A DNA stretch of 30,790 bases from Nitrosomonas eutropha. Lineage in GTDB: Bacteria; Pseudomonadota; Gammaproteobacteria; Burkholderiales; Nitrosomonadaceae. The first letter of the stretch is position 1. Every line of letters begins with the position of its first letter. A program made the translations under genes and the position numbers. Where the stretch lies: positions 1 to 30,790 of the forward strand of contig JACTML010000075.1 of NCBI GenBank assembly GCA_014584635.1, written 5' to 3'. The notes under the pieces were generated by a model that searched no databases, was not told the DNA's origin, and saw nothing but the letters and a program-made list of their open reading frames with translations. Positions 18,360-27,519 of the stretch are shown piece after piece.

Positions 18360-19643
18360 ATGGTGATTTGTATGCGTAATTTTTTGTATTGTACCGGTGT
18401 GTTTTTGTTGCTGTGGATGAGCACATCACTGAAAGCTGCTCTTGATATAGAAATTTTTGGCGGTGGCGCCAACAGGGTTCCAATTGCCGTTGCCCCGTTT
18501 AGTGGCGAAAGGGTATTGCCTCAGAATATCTCGGCAATTGTATCGGCTGATCTGGAACGCAGTGGATTGTTTAAACTGGTGGATCCGCTGGGTTTAACTT
18601 CGCAAGAACCGGTGAGCTATGTTGATTGGCTGGGGCGTGGCGCGAATGCACTCGTCATTGGTAATGTATCGGTACTCCCGGACGAGCGGATAGATATTCA
18701 GTTTCGTTTGCTGGATGTCGCCAAGCAAGTTCAGCTGGCCGGATTTAGCGGCATTGTTAGCGCTGCGCAGTTGCGGGCTTTTGCACATCGTATTTCAGAT
18801 ATTGTGTATGAAGCACTCACCAATGAACCCGGTGTATTTAGTACAAGAATTGCCTTCGTCAGAAAACAGGGCAGCCGTTATGCATTACAGGTATCAGATT
18901 ATGACGGTTTCAATGCGCGCTCATTGATTGAATATACCGAACCGATCATCTCTCCAGCCTGGTCGCCGGATGGCAATAGAATTGCCTACACTTCTTTTGA
19001 AAAGAAAAAACCGATCGTTTACGTACAGGCACTGGCAACACGCGAACGTAAGGCGGTGGCAAATTTCAAGGGGAGTAACAGTGCTCCGGCCTGGTCACCA
19101 GATGGCAGTAAACTGGCAGTGGTTTTGACGCTGCATGGCGGATCACAAATCTATCTGATTAATGCGGATGGCAGCGGATTGCAGAGGATTTCGCAAAGCC
19201 CGGGAATTGATACAGAACCTGGTTTTTCACCGGATGGCCGATGGCTGGTGTTTACTTCTGACAGAGGAGGAAGCCCGCAAATATATCGTATGCCGGTGTC
19301 TGGTGGGGCTGCAGAGAGGCTTACCTTTGAGGGAGATTACAATGTCAGCCCGCGATACAGCTCGGATGGAAAACGGATTGTTTATATTCACAGAAATGCC
19401 GGCCGCTTCAGTGTCGCTATACAGGATTTGTCTACTCGCCAGATGCAATTGCTGACAGATTCCAGCTTTGATGAATCTCCCAGTTTTTCCCCGAATAACC
19501 GCATGGTTCTGTATACAACGGAAATGAACGGGCGTGGTATATTATCCATCGTTTCCAGTGATGGTCAGACAAAGAGTCGTTTTTCGCAGGAAGCAGGTGA
19601 TATCCGTGAAGCGGTTTGGGGGCCGTTATTGAAACAGAGGTAA
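18360..19643 (+). CDS. tolB: Tol-Pal system periplasmic beta-propeller protein TolB
   Basis: TolB is a periplasmic protein that binds Pal and the TolA machinery. A signal peptide is clear (hydrophobic core about residues 7-20, likely cleaved after SLKA, residue 26), giving a mature protein starting ALDIEIFGGG. The N-terminal domain is followed by a six-blade propeller with repeated SPAWSPDGNRIAY, APAWSPDGSKLAV and EPGFSPDGRWLVF motifs. An ATG at 18372 (Met5) is an alternative start. Length about 427 matches the family. Confidence 0.97.
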   Translation: MVICMRNFLYCTGVFLLLWMSTSLKAALDIEIFGGGANRVPIAVAPFSGERVLPQNISAIVSADLERSGLFKLVDPLGLTSQEPVSYVDWLGRGANALVIGNVSVLPDERIDIQFRLLDVAKQVQLAGFSGIVSAAQLRAFAHRISDIVYEALTNEPGVFSTRIAFVRKQGSRYALQVSDYDGFNARSLIEYTEPIISPAWSPDGNRIAYTSFEKKKPIVYVQALATRERKAVANFKGSNSAPAWSPDGSKLAVVLTLHGGSQIYLINADGSGLQRISQSPGIDTEPGFSPDGRWLVFTSDRGGSPQIYRMPVSGGAAERLTFEGDYNVSPRYSSDGKRIVYIHRNAGRFSVAIQDLSTRQMQLLTDSSFDESPSFSPNNRMVLYTTEMNGRGILSIVSSDGQTKSRFSQEAGDIREAVWGPLLKQR

Positions 19644-19693
19644 CGAGGGGCAATACCCGTCGAGTGTGAGTTGATTATCTATTTAGGTGAGAA

Positions 19694-20215
19694 ATGAAAA
19701 AAATTTTTGCAGTATTGGTGATTAGCCTGCTGTCAGCTTGCGCTAGCGATAATGCACAGCAAACTTCCGATGTTGAAGATCATTCCTATAACAGAGGAGG
19801 AGAAAGTGACGGTATGCGAAACGGTGCAGGATCAGACGGGTTTGGAATGAATCCTCTGCAGGACCCCAATAACATATTATCCCGTCGCAGCGTTTACTTT
19901 GATTTTGACAGCTATACCGTAAAAAGCGAGTATCGTGATCTGGTGCTTGCGCATGCTTCATATTTACGTGACAACCTTAACGCGCAGGTTTTGCTGCAAG
20001 GCAATACGGATGAGCGCGGCAGCCGTGAGTATAACCTTGCGCTCGGACAGCGCCGGGCAAACAGCGTGAGAGATATTTTGCTGCTGTCAGGCGCGCGTGA
20101 TCAGCAGGTTGAAGCGGTTAGCCTGGGTGAAGAAAAGCCACGTGCGTTGGGAAGTGATGAATCATCCTGGGCTGAGAATCGACGTACTGATATTCTTTAT
20201 CAAGGAGAATATTAA
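19694..20215 (+). CDS. pal: Peptidoglycan-associated lipoprotein Pal
   Basis: Pal anchors the outer membrane to peptidoglycan. The lipobox LLSAC gives a lipidated Cys16 after a short signal peptide. After a flexible Gly/Ser/Asp-rich linker (about residues 20-65), the OmpA-like domain begins at SVYFDFDSYTVKSEY and contains GNTDERGSREYNLALGQRRA, where Asp106 and Arg121 correspond to the diaminopimelate-binding residues of the family. The stop codon TAA overlaps the ATG of cpoB by one base. Confidence 0.97.
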   Translation: MKKIFAVLVISLLSACASDNAQQTSDVEDHSYNRGGESDGMRNGAGSDGFGMNPLQDPNNILSRRSVYFDFDSYTVKSEYRDLVLAHASYLRDNLNAQVLLQGNTDERGSREYNLALGQRRANSVRDILLLSGARDQQVEAVSLGEEKPRALGSDESSWAENRRTDILYQGEY

Positions 20216-21033
20216 TGGTGTTGCGCGCTTTCATCCTGTTTTTTTTGTTTCTTGGTTGTAATGTTGCGCAAGCTGCGCTGTTTGGTGATTCTGAAACACA
20301 CGAACAACTGGAAGCATTACGTACCAAGGTGTTGGAACTGGAAGCGCGCATGCAGCGTACGGAAGAAGTTTTTATGGGGCAATCGCTGATTGAGTTGCAC
20401 TCCCAGGCAGAAGCGCTCAAAGATGAAATGGGCAAGCTGCGCGGGCAGCTAGAAGTGCTTGAGAATGAAAACCGGTCATTGCGCAAACAGCAAAAGGATT
20501 TTTATCTGGATCTTGATAATCGTCTGCGTCAGATTGAGCCAGGCGCAGCGAGCTCTTCTGTATCGAGTTCTGAAGTTTCTGTTCCGCCATCGTCGCCAAC
20601 AACTGCTGATAGCAGGAGTACTGCGCCTGGAACAGCTGCAATATTACAGCTGCCGGATACGGCACAGCGTAATCGTTATGATGCCGCTTACGCGTTATTC
20701 AAGGATGGCGATTATTCCGGAGCAATAGCCGGTTTTGAGAATTTTCTGTCTCAATATCCTCAGTCTGCCTTGGCGCCGGCAGCTGCCTATTGGGTCGGAA
20801 ATGCACATTATGCGATGCGCAATTTTGACAAAGCAATTTCTGCACAGCAGCGGTTGATCGAAACTTATCCGGACAGTTCCAAGGTTCCAGATGGACTTCT
20901 TAATATGGCGAGCAGTCAGGTCGAAATCGGGCAAAAGGCTGCTGCCAGAAAAACACTGGAAAATCTCATTGAGAACCACCCCGCTACCGAAGCTGCGGAG
21001 AAAGCCAGACGTCGTCTCGGATCTCTGAAGTAA
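20215..21033 (+). CDS. cpoB: Cell division coordinator CpoB (YbgF)
   Basis: CpoB couples peptidoglycan synthesis with outer-membrane constriction through TolA and PBP1B in Escherichia coli. A signal peptide (residues 1-20, ending AQA) precedes a trimerising coiled coil (about 28-105, with heptad-like Leu and Glu/Lys pattern), a Ser/Pro/Thr linker, and C-terminal tetratricopeptide repeats (about 148-272) including YDAAYALFKDGDYSGAI and APAAAYWVGNAHYAMRNFD. Length 272 is normal. It is the last gene of the tol-pal set. Confidence 0.95.
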   Translation: MVLRAFILFFLFLGCNVAQAALFGDSETHEQLEALRTKVLELEARMQRTEEVFMGQSLIELHSQAEALKDEMGKLRGQLEVLENENRSLRKQQKDFYLDLDNRLRQIEPGAASSSVSSSEVSVPPSSPTTADSRSTAPGTAAILQLPDTAQRNRYDAAYALFKDGDYSGAIAGFENFLSQYPQSALAPAAAYWVGNAHYAMRNFDKAISAQQRLIETYPDSSKVPDGLLNMASSQVEIGQKAAARKTLENLIENHPATEAAEKARRRLGSLK

Positions 21034-21136
21034 TTGCGGATATGTTCCGTATAGCATCGCCGAAATCTGGCGTAATTTGTCTATCTGTCCCCAGATTTTC
21101 CCTGAAAAAGGAAAATTTCAGCTCCACCAGTATCTG

Positions 21137-21772
21137 ATGTTGCGTGTTACGGAAATTTTTTATTCCCTGCAAGGGGAAACAAGCCGTATGGGATTGCCCA
21201 CGGTATTTATCCGCCTGACAGGCTGTCCGTTACGCTGCGGCTACTGTGATACCAGTTACGCGTTTTCTGGCGGCAAGCGTATGGATCTCGATGAGATTAT
21301 GCGTGAGGTGGCTGCGTTTGCTCCCCGTTACGTTACGCTCACCGGTGGAGAGCCGCTGGCTCAGGCGGGTAGTTTGGCGTTGCTGACGGCTTTGTGTGAT
21401 CAAGGTTATTCTGTTTCCCTTGAAACAAGTGGTGCTCTGGATATTTCGCAAGTGGATACGCGCGTGTCAAGGATTCTGGACATCAAAACGCCAGGTTCCG
21501 GCGAGATGGAGAAGAACCATTGGGGCAATCTTGACTATCTGACCGGGCAGGATGAAATAAAATTTGTGCTGTGCGATCGGGCTGATTACGATTGGGCGGT
21601 TGAAAAACTGCAAGAACTAAAACTTGATAGCATTTGTGCGGTTTTGTTCTCCCCCGCCTACAGTCAGCTTGATTCTGCAGAATTAGCTAACTGGATACTG
21701 CAGGATCGGCTTCCGGTTCGCTTGCAGCTCCAGCTGCATAAATTGCTCTGGGGAGAATGTGCAGGACGATAA
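21137..21772 (+). CDS. queE: 7-carboxy-7-deazaguanine synthase QueE
   Basis: QueE is a radical SAM enzyme that converts 6-carboxytetrahydropterin to 7-carboxy-7-deazaguanine in the pathway to queuosine. The iron-sulfur cysteines are Cys30, Cys34 and Cys37 in CPLRCGYC, and LTGGEPLAQ is the SAM-binding GGEP motif. I choose the ATG at 21137 (211 residues, starting MLRVTEIFYSLQGE) because homologues begin there; an upstream TTG at 21077 would add 20 unrelated residues. No good ribosome binding site precedes the ATG. It lies 25 bases upstream of queC, the next enzyme in the pathway; queD is not in this window. Confidence 0.93.
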   Translation: MLRVTEIFYSLQGETSRMGLPTVFIRLTGCPLRCGYCDTSYAFSGGKRMDLDEIMREVAAFAPRYVTLTGGEPLAQAGSLALLTALCDQGYSVSLETSGALDISQVDTRVSRILDIKTPGSGEMEKNHWGNLDYLTGQDEIKFVLCDRADYDWAVEKLQELKLDSICAVLFSPAYSQLDSAELANWILQDRLPVRLQLQLHKLLWGECAGR

Positions 21773-21797
21773 AACGAATAGCAGGTGAACATAGCCA

Positions 21798-22475
21798 ATG
21801 AAAAAAGCCGTTGTACTGCTGTCAGGAGGACTTGATTCTGCAACAACCCTGGCGCTTGCCAGACAAGATGGATTTACCTGCTATGCATTGAGTGTGCATT
21901 ATGGCCAGCGACATGCTGCAGAACTGGCAGCTGCGAGGCAGGTTGGCCAAGCCTTTCAGGTGTGTAAACATCAGTTTTTTGAACTGGATTTATCAGTTTT
22001 AACCAGTTCTGCACTGACCAATCCTGCTGTTGCCGTTCCGCTGCATGACACCAGTCCGGGAATTCCGGTAACGTATGTTCCGGCGCGAAACACGATTATG
22101 CTGTCATTGGCGCTGGCGTGGGCGGAAGTGCTGGATAGCCGGGATATTTTTGCTGGTGTAACAGCGGTGGATTATTCCGGCTATCCTGATTGTCGTCAGG
22201 ATTACATCACGGCTTTTGAAAAAATGGCAAATCTGGCAACTAAAGCCGGGAGAGAAGGGAACACACTAAGGATTCATACGCCTCTGATTGATTTGCCCAA
22301 ACATGAAATTATTCGCCGCGGCGTAGCATTGGGGGTGGATTACAGTATGACTGTTTCATGTTATCAGGCAGATAAGGACGGGCGTGCTTGTGGCGAGTGT
22401 GATGCCTGTCACATTCGCAGAGAGGGGTTTATGGCAGCCAATATTCCTGATCCGACACATTACCAGAATAAATAG
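21798..22475 (+). CDS. queC: 7-cyano-7-deazaguanine synthase QueC
   Basis: QueC uses ATP and ammonia to convert 7-carboxy-7-deazaguanine to preQ0. The PP-loop motif SGGLDS is at residues 9-14, and the zinc-binding cysteines are Cys188, Cys198, Cys201 and Cys204 in the C-terminal [18 protein letters not shown] region. The [15 protein letters not shown] block is typical. Length 225 is standard. A GCAGGTGAAC ribosome binding site precedes the ATG. Its stop codon is only three bases from the stop codon of folB on the other strand. Confidence 0.97.
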   Translation: MKKAVVLLSGGLDSATTLALARQDGFTCYALSVHYGQRHAAELAAARQVGQAFQVCKHQFFELDLSVLTSSALTNPAVAVPLHDTSPGIPVTYVPARNTIMLSLALAWAEVLDSRDIFAGVTAVDYSGYPDCRQDYITAFEKMANLATKAGREGNTLRIHTPLIDLPKHEIIRRGVALGVDYSMTVSCYQADKDGRACGECDACHIRREGFMAANIPDPTHYQNK

Positions 22476-22478
22476 GTG

Positions 22479-22832
22479 TTACGTGCGGCTGCGCTCAATG
22501 CAAATGCCGAGTTGCTTCACTCCTGGGATAACATCCAGTTTTGCTGCGCTGATTTTTACCCAGGGCGAGCCAAATTCATCAAGAATCATCTGTGCGATAT
22601 TTTCGGTCAGTGTTTCAAGCAGGGAAAAATGTTGCTGGCTAAGCATGGAATTGATTTTGTAAACAACTTGTGAATAATCCAGTGCATCTTCAATGTGATC
22701 GGTTTTGCTGGCCTGTTGAGAAGGCAGTGCGATCTCAAGGTTTAATTCGATAGTTTGCGGAATTTTCTTTTCCCATGGATAAATGCCGATCAGGGTTTTT
22801 ATTCTGAATTCTTTGAGAAAAATAATATCCAT
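22479..22832 (-). CDS. folB: Dihydroneopterin aldolase
   Basis: FolB cleaves dihydroneopterin to 6-hydroxymethyl-dihydropterin in folate synthesis. The IGIYPWEKK block with Glu21 and the Lys98 in SAAKLDVIPGVKQLGI match the conserved Glu and Lys of the family, and ETLTENIAQMIL provides the pterin-contacting Glu73. The 117-residue length is normal. It faces queC tail to tail. The minus-strand start at 22832 is divergent from plsY, sharing a 78-base intergenic region. Confidence 0.95.
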   Translation of the reverse strand: MDIIFLKEFRIKTLIGIYPWEKKIPQTIELNLEIALPSQQASKTDHIEDALDYSQVVYKINSMLSQQHFSLLETLTENIAQMILDEFGSPWVKISAAKLDVIPGVKQLGICIERSRT

Positions 22833-22910
22833 GGATGCGTTTTGGGTTGGTCTGACGATTACAGCGGTGTTTGAATGATAATTTTAGTTTGTTTGTAGGA
22901 ACGTAAAACT

Positions 22911-23516
22911 TTGATAATTACAGTAGCCTTGATTTTTTCTGCCTATTTGCTGGGCTCAATTCCTTTTGCCGTAATTGCAAGCTGGTTGTTTAAACTTCCG
23001 GATCCACGCAGTTATGGCTCTGGTAATCCCGGCGCAACAAATGTGCTGCGAACCGGCAAAAAAGCAGCAGCAGTGGTAACGTTGCTGGGAGATGCGGGCA
23101 AAGGCTGGGTAGCGATTATAGCTGCCAGATACCTTGGCAATATTCTGGGGTTAGGGGATGAACTGGTTGCAGGGGGTGCCATCGCTGTTTTTTTGGGGCA
23201 TCTGTTTCCGGTTTTCCTTGCATTTAAGGGCGGAAAAGGGGTGGCTACATCAGCAGGTATACTGCTGGGACTGGATCCCTGGCTGGGTATTCTCGTCATA
23301 TTTACCTGGATAATTATTGCGGCAGTTTCACGTATTTCTTCGCTGTCTGCCTTGTTATCAGCGCTGGTTGCGCCGTTGTATACTCATTTTCTGCTGGAGA
23401 AAGAAATACTGACAGTAACCATAGCTATCCTGTCAATGCTTTTGATCTTAAAGCATCGTTCAAATATTGCTAATCTGATTGCTGGAAAGGAAGGAAGAAT
23501 AGGAAAGAGCAGTTGA
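22911..23516 (+). CDS. plsY: Glycerol-3-phosphate acyltransferase PlsY
   Basis: PlsY is an inner-membrane enzyme that transfers the acyl group from acyl-phosphate to glycerol-3-phosphate, the first step of phospholipid synthesis in the PlsX/PlsY route. The 201-residue protein has five or so membrane helices and the conserved loops [12 protein letters not shown] (about residues 36-47), [16 protein letters not shown] (about 97-113) and KHRSNIANL. The start is TTG at 22911, with TAGGA about ten bases upstream. Convergent with tsaD, 16 bases between stop codons. Confidence 0.95.
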   Translation: MIITVALIFSAYLLGSIPFAVIASWLFKLPDPRSYGSGNPGATNVLRTGKKAAAVVTLLGDAGKGWVAIIAARYLGNILGLGDELVAGGAIAVFLGHLFPVFLAFKGGKGVATSAGILLGLDPWLGILVIFTWIIIAAVSRISSLSALLSALVAPLYTHFLLEKEILTVTIAILSMLLILKHRSNIANLIAGKEGRIGKSS

Positions 23517-23532
23517 TTTTGCGCTGAATTTT

Positions 23533-24549
23533 TCATAAATCTTCCATATTCCAGCGAGCTTTAATTGTAAAACTGCCATCTGGTCCGGATAACTTTTCAT
23601 TGAGTTGCTGCAAATGTAATGCACCGGCGAGCGCGATCATTGCGCCGTTATCGGTGCAGAATTCCAGTTCGGGAAAAAAAACGGTAATGCCTGTTTCAGC
23701 CAGAGAATGCTGTAACTTTTGACGTAACCGACTGTTTGCACCCACCCCGCCAGCCACAACTAGTTGCTGCAACCCGGTGGTTTGTAAGGCCGTAATGGAT
23801 TTTTTTACCAGTACATCTGTAATTGCTTCTTCGAAAGCAAGTGCGATATCAGCGCGGGTCTGGTCATCGACTTTCTGCTGATTGATGAGTAGTGCTGCGG
23901 CAGTTTTTAATCCGCTAAAACTGAAATTCAGATCATTGCTGTTCAGCATGGGGCGCGGCAGTCTGAATTTGTTTGGTTGGCCATGCGTTGCCAGATCTGC
24001 GAGCAGTTTTCCTCCCGGATAAGCCAAACCCAGCAGCTTGGCCGTCTTGTCAAATGCTTCGCCTGCTGCATCATCGACTGTTTCACCCAGTAATCGATAT
24101 TGTCCAACGCCGGCAACATGCATTAACTGGGTATGCCCTCCGGAGACAAGTAACGCCACAAACGGAAAATCGGGTGCCGGATCAGATAGCAATGGGGACA
24201 GGAGATGTCCCTCAAGATGATGAATATTTAGTACTGGAATGTTGTGTGCAAAAGCGAGTGCGTTGCTGATGCTTGCGCCGGTCAGTAATGCTCCCGCAAG
24301 TCCCGGACCTTGAGTACAGGCAATGGCATCAATCTCTCTCAGAGAATGGTTTGTTTGTGTAAATACCTGTTTGATAAGAGGTAATACTCGGCGGATATGA
24401 TCACGTGATGCAAGCTCCGGTACAACACCACCGTAATCACGATGCATATCAACTTGAGAATACAGCGCGTGGCCCAGCAATTTCTGATGAGTATCGTAGA
24501 GAGCGACTCCAGTTTCATCGCATGAAGTTTCAATACCTAATACAAGCAT
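23533..24549 (-). CDS. tsaD: tRNA N6-adenosine threonylcarbamoyltransferase TsaD
   Basis: TsaD transfers the threonylcarbamoyl group to adenosine 37 of ANN-decoding tRNAs, working with TsaB and TsaE. The protein starts [19 protein letters not shown]. His111 and His115 in HHLEGHL are the metal ligands, at the same numbers as in Escherichia coli, and [18 protein letters not shown] and [15 protein letters not shown] are family signatures. Length 338 is usual. It is divergent from rpsU, a common arrangement (tsaD next to rpsU in many proteobacteria). Confidence 0.97.
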   Translation of the reverse strand: MLVLGIETSCDETGVALYDTHQKLLGHALYSQVDMHRDYGGVVPELASRDHIRRVLPLIKQVFTQTNHSLREIDAIACTQGPGLAGALLTGASISNALAFAHNIPVLNIHHLEGHLLSPLLSDPAPDFPFVALLVSGGHTQLMHVAGVGQYRLLGETVDDAAGEAFDKTAKLLGLAYPGGKLLADLATHGQPNKFRLPRPMLNSNDLNFSFSGLKTAAALLINQQKVDDQTRADIALAFEEAITDVLVKKSITALQTTGLQQLVVAGGVGANSRLRQKLQHSLAETGITVFFPELEFCTDNGAMIALAGALHLQQLNEKLSGPDGSFTIKARWNMEDL

Positions 24550-24618
24550 TTTAGGGATTCAGATAAAAAATATTTTTTGCGATAAGCAAACTTTCTTTTG
24601 GAAAAAAATGATTGATGT

Positions 24619-24624
24619 TAAACT
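24619..24624 (+). promoter_or_regulatory. Possible -10 element upstream of the rpsU leader
   Basis: TAAACT at 24619-24624 could be a -10 box, with only a poor -35 match (TTGGAA, 15 bases upstream; or TTTTGG at 17). It would start RNA near 24631, just before the structured element at 24637. Weak by eye. Confidence 0.35.
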
Positions 24625-24636
24625 AGCGGGATTTTT

Positions 24637-24773
24637 CGAGGCTGACACGAATAGACAGGCCTCGCAGAAAACAGGCTGGTTTGGTGTGAATCTGTTAGTT
24701 GAAATTCAACCGGAAAATCAGCCTGATTTATAGCCTAGTTTTAGTTGTGAGGCAAACGAATTGGTGTTTGCCT
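24637..24773 (+). ncRNA. Structured leader or small RNA upstream of rpsU (candidate)
   Basis: Three hairpins occur in series. The first pairs CGAGGC (24637-24642) with GCCTCG (24659-24664). The second is an 11-bp stem pairing CAGGCTGGTTT (24672-24682) with AAATCAGCCTG (24715-24725), with further pairing inside its loop. The third pairs AGGCAAAC (24750-24757) with GTTTGCCT (24766-24773). The element ends 57 bases before the rpsU start. It does not match any riboswitch I recognise. It could be the regulated 5' leader of rpsU or an independent small RNA ending near the third hairpin, where a T/G-rich but not T-only tract follows. Confidence 0.5.
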
Positions 24774-24830
24774 TGCTGGTTTGTTTTGTATGAAAAATAA
24801 TCTAAGGAGACCGAAAGGAATTATTACTTT

Positions 24831-25043
24831 ATGACTACTGTTAAAGTCAAGGAAAATGAGCCATTTGAAATTGCAATGCGGCGTTTTAAACGTTCTATTG
24901 AAAAAACGGGTTTACTGACCGAGTTGCGTGCACGGGAATTTTATGAAAAACCCACAGCGGTACGTAAACGTAAACGTGCTGCGGCAGTAAAACGCACCTA
25001 TAAAAGGTTGCGTAGTCAAATGTTGCCACCTAAATTGTATTGA
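24831..25043 (+). CDS. rpsU: Small ribosomal subunit protein bS21
   Basis: S21 takes part in the initiation of translation on the 30S subunit. The 70-residue basic protein contains [41 protein letters not shown] and a Lys/Arg-rich C-terminus, all typical. Two purine-rich stretches (AAGGAGA and AAAGGAA) lie upstream, the nearer about 11 bases from the ATG. It is the first gene of a macromolecular synthesis operon together with dnaG and rpoD. Confidence 0.97.
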   Translation: MTTVKVKENEPFEIAMRRFKRSIEKTGLLTELRAREFYEKPTAVRKRKRAAAVKRTYKRLRSQMLPPKLY

Positions 25044-25074
25044 TTCCATTTGTTTTCCTTAATTTGGCTATCCT

Positions 25075-25524
25075 ATGAATTTAAGGCAGAAAATAACCGA
25101 GGATATGAAATCGGCAATGCGCGCGGGAGAGACGAGGCGCCGCGATGCGCTGCGTTTACTGCAGGCTGCCTTAAAACAAAAAGAAGTGGATGAGCGCATA
25201 GAGTTAAGCGATAGTGCAGTCATTGCTGTAATAGAAAAGATGCTTAAACAGCGCCGGGATTCTATTGCGCAATATGAAGCAGCACAGCGTCAGGATCTGG
25301 CAGATATCGAAAAATTTGAAGTGGATGTTCTGCAGGCGTATATGCCCGAAGCGCTAAGTGATGCTGAGCTGAATGTCATAATAGATGAGGCCATTGCTTC
25401 GTTTGGAGTGGATGGGTCGCCCAAAATCGGTCAGATCATAGCGCTGCTCAAGCCAAAGCTTGCGGGCCGGGCGGATATGGGTAAGATATCCGGTCTGGTA
25501 AAAGAAAAGATAGGATCAAACTGA
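25075..25524 (+). CDS. GatB/YqeY domain-containing protein
   Basis: YqeY-family proteins resemble the C-terminal tRNA-binding tail of the GatB amidotransferase subunit, but their stand-alone function is not established. The protein is 149 residues, helical, with LRQKITEDMKSAMRAGETRR at the start, RRDALRLLQAALKQKEVDER next, and the GRADMGKISGLVKEKI C-terminal motif. It lies between rpsU and dnaG, as in many betaproteobacteria and other bacteria, where it is sometimes listed as part of the macromolecular synthesis operon. No clear ribosome binding site is visible before the ATG, 31 bases after rpsU. Confidence 0.93.
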   Translation: MNLRQKITEDMKSAMRAGETRRRDALRLLQAALKQKEVDERIELSDSAVIAVIEKMLKQRRDSIAQYEAAQRQDLADIEKFEVDVLQAYMPEALSDAELNVIIDEAIASFGVDGSPKIGQIIALLKPKLAGRADMGKISGLVKEKIGSN

Positions 25525-25561
25525 AAGGGCGTTAATTTACTGATACCTGCTTTTCAGTATA

Positions 25562-25585
25562 AGCATGCTCTAAAAAAAGTATGCT
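25562..25585 (+). other. Hairpin between yqeY and dnaG
   Basis: AGCATGC (25562-25568) and GTATGCT (25579-25585) form a 7-bp stem (one G-T pair) around an A-rich loop, 35 bases before dnaG. No T run follows. In Escherichia coli a partial terminator lies between rpsU and dnaG and limits primase synthesis; a comparable attenuating or processing role here is only inferred from position. Confidence 0.45.
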
Positions 25586-25619
25586 CCGAGTAATCTTTAT
25601 TGGAATTTGTTGTCCATAA

Positions 25620-27422
25620 ATGATTGCGCAACCGTTTATTCAGGAATTACTGGATCGCATCGATATCGTCGATGTTGTTGCAAAACACCTTCAGCTTAAA
25701 AAGGCAGGCGCAAATTTCACAGCGTGCTGCCCTTTCCATAATGAAAAAACTCCATCATTCACTGTAAATCCCTCCAGACAGTTTTACCATTGCTTTGGCT
25801 GCGGCAGACATGGCAATGCAATTAACTTTCTGATGGAACACAGTGGAATCAGTTTTGTCGAGGCGGTAGAAAGTCTTGCAGCACATGCCGGTATGCAGAT
25901 GCCTGCATGGAAAAATACCAGTCCAAAAGTTTCTGGATCAGATGGAACACTACGAGACAGGGCAGAAGCTCGTGAAACAGATGAAGTTACACAGTCATCA
26001 TCTGATTTGCATAAGCGGTTGGAACAGGCGGCAAAATTTTATCGTGCACAACTCAAGCAGTCAGAACAGGCAATTGCTTATTTAAAAGATCGGGGGGTGT
26101 CAGGGTCAATCGCCCTGCGTTTCGGGATCGGGTATGCCCCCACCGGCTGGCAAAATCTGGCTGAGATTTTTTCGGATTATCCGTCAGGAGATTCCAATCA
26201 TCCGCTGATACGATCAGGTTTGATTATTGCGCACGAAGGCAAGAAAAACTACGATCGCTTTCGCCATCGCATCATGTTTCCTATCCTGGGTCTGAAAAAG
26301 AAAATAATAGGGTTCGGCGGACGAGCGCTGGATGGAAACGAGCCCAAATATCTCAACTCTCCGGAAACGCCTTTATTTATCAAGGGACACGAACTGTATA
26401 ACCTGGCGGCAGCTGGTCCGGCAATCCGGAAATCTGGCCGGGCGATTGTTGTAGAAGGGTATATGGATGTTGTCATGCTGACGCAGTACGGGATCGAAAA
26501 TGTGGTGGCGACCCTGGGTACAGCAACAACGGCCACGCATATTCAGAAACTCTTGCGGTATGCAAATGAAGTGGTTTTTTGTTTTGATGGTGATGAAGCC
26601 GGCACAAAAGCCGCCTGGCGGGCACTGGAAAGCAGTTTGTCGCAACTTAAAGATGGAAAAGACATCAAATTTCTATTTTTACCGGATAAAGAAGATCCGG
26701 ATAGCTATATGCGTAAGCATGGCCAAGATGCTTTTGGAACTTTGCTGGAGAAAGCCCATCCATTATCAGTATTCTTTTGTGCAGAATTATCCAGTCGCGT
26801 AAATCTTGGAACGAGTGAAGGGCGCGCTCGATTAGTTCAGCAGGCAGAACCTTTGTTAACGCAAATTAACGCGCCTGTATTCGGATTTATGCTAATGAAG
26901 CGCATAGCCGAGCTGGCTGGAATGGATCCTAATCAGCTGGCTGTTTTTCTGAAATCCGGAAAGAAAAATCGGCCTGCCGTATCTCGTGCGGATATATCCA
27001 GACCTTTGTCGATCACGCTTTATCGAAGATTGATACGGATTTTGCTGTGTGCTCCTGATTATGTAAACAGGTTGGATACGGCGCTTCTCACATCAGAGGA
27101 TGGTCAAAGTGAAGAGAAAATGCTGCTGATCGCATTGCTGGAATTTCTTGGAACGTATTCCCGCTTTGCGGCTGATAAATTGAATTCAGCGGCAATTATG
27201 TTGCACTTTGAGCAAACTGCGCACCGTGTTTTACTGGAAAAAATTGCTCAGGATATATATGTAAAAGATGCGGATTGGGATATTGACGCTGAATTTACCG
27301 GAACAATGATGCGGTTGCGAGAAATCCAGCGCAAGTCAAGGATGGCTGAATTACACAGCAAACCACTTGCATCACTTACTTCGGAAGAAAAAAAGGAGCT
27401 GCGTCAATTGATGCTCTCCTGA
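25620..27422 (+). CDS. dnaG: DNA primase
   Basis: DnaG makes RNA primers for replication. The N-terminal zinc-binding domain has Cys37, His40, Cys58 and Cys61 (CPFH and CFGC). The polymerase core (about residues 130-370) includes the RFRHRIMFPI and GFGGRALDGNEPKYLNSPET motifs, and the TOPRIM acidic residues are in VVEGYMDVV (about 277-285) and CFDGDEAG (about 320-327). The C-terminal helicase-binding domain (about 450-600) is present but divergent, as usual. The ribosome binding site is weak, in keeping with low primase levels in other bacteria. Confidence 0.97.
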   Translation: MIAQPFIQELLDRIDIVDVVAKHLQLKKAGANFTACCPFHNEKTPSFTVNPSRQFYHCFGCGRHGNAINFLMEHSGISFVEAVESLAAHAGMQMPAWKNTSPKVSGSDGTLRDRAEARETDEVTQSSSDLHKRLEQAAKFYRAQLKQSEQAIAYLKDRGVSGSIALRFGIGYAPTGWQNLAEIFSDYPSGDSNHPLIRSGLIIAHEGKKNYDRFRHRIMFPILGLKKKIIGFGGRALDGNEPKYLNSPETPLFIKGHELYNLAAAGPAIRKSGRAIVVEGYMDVVMLTQYGIENVVATLGTATTATHIQKLLRYANEVVFCFDGDEAGTKAAWRALESSLSQLKDGKDIKFLFLPDKEDPDSYMRKHGQDAFGTLLEKAHPLSVFFCAELSSRVNLGTSEGRARLVQQAEPLLTQINAPVFGFMLMKRIAELAGMDPNQLAVFLKSGKKNRPAVSRADISRPLSITLYRRLIRILLCAPDYVNRLDTALLTSEDGQSEEKMLLIALLEFLGTYSRFAADKLNSAAIMLHFEQTAHRVLLEKIAQDIYVKDADWDIDAEFTGTMMRLREIQRKSRMAELHSKPLASLTSEEKKELRQLMLS

Positions 27423-27519
27423 GCTTTGAATTGCTTCCGGAACAAGCAAAAAATAGTAGAAAGCATATCAATATACATGTCACCATAATTGGTTAATAAG
27501 AGGTATTTTTGTTCGCATA

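Noticed and set aside
21034..21136. Possible preQ1 riboswitch before queE
   Set aside because: I see no hairpin followed by an A-rich tail with the known preQ1 pattern, only a short gap without clear structure.
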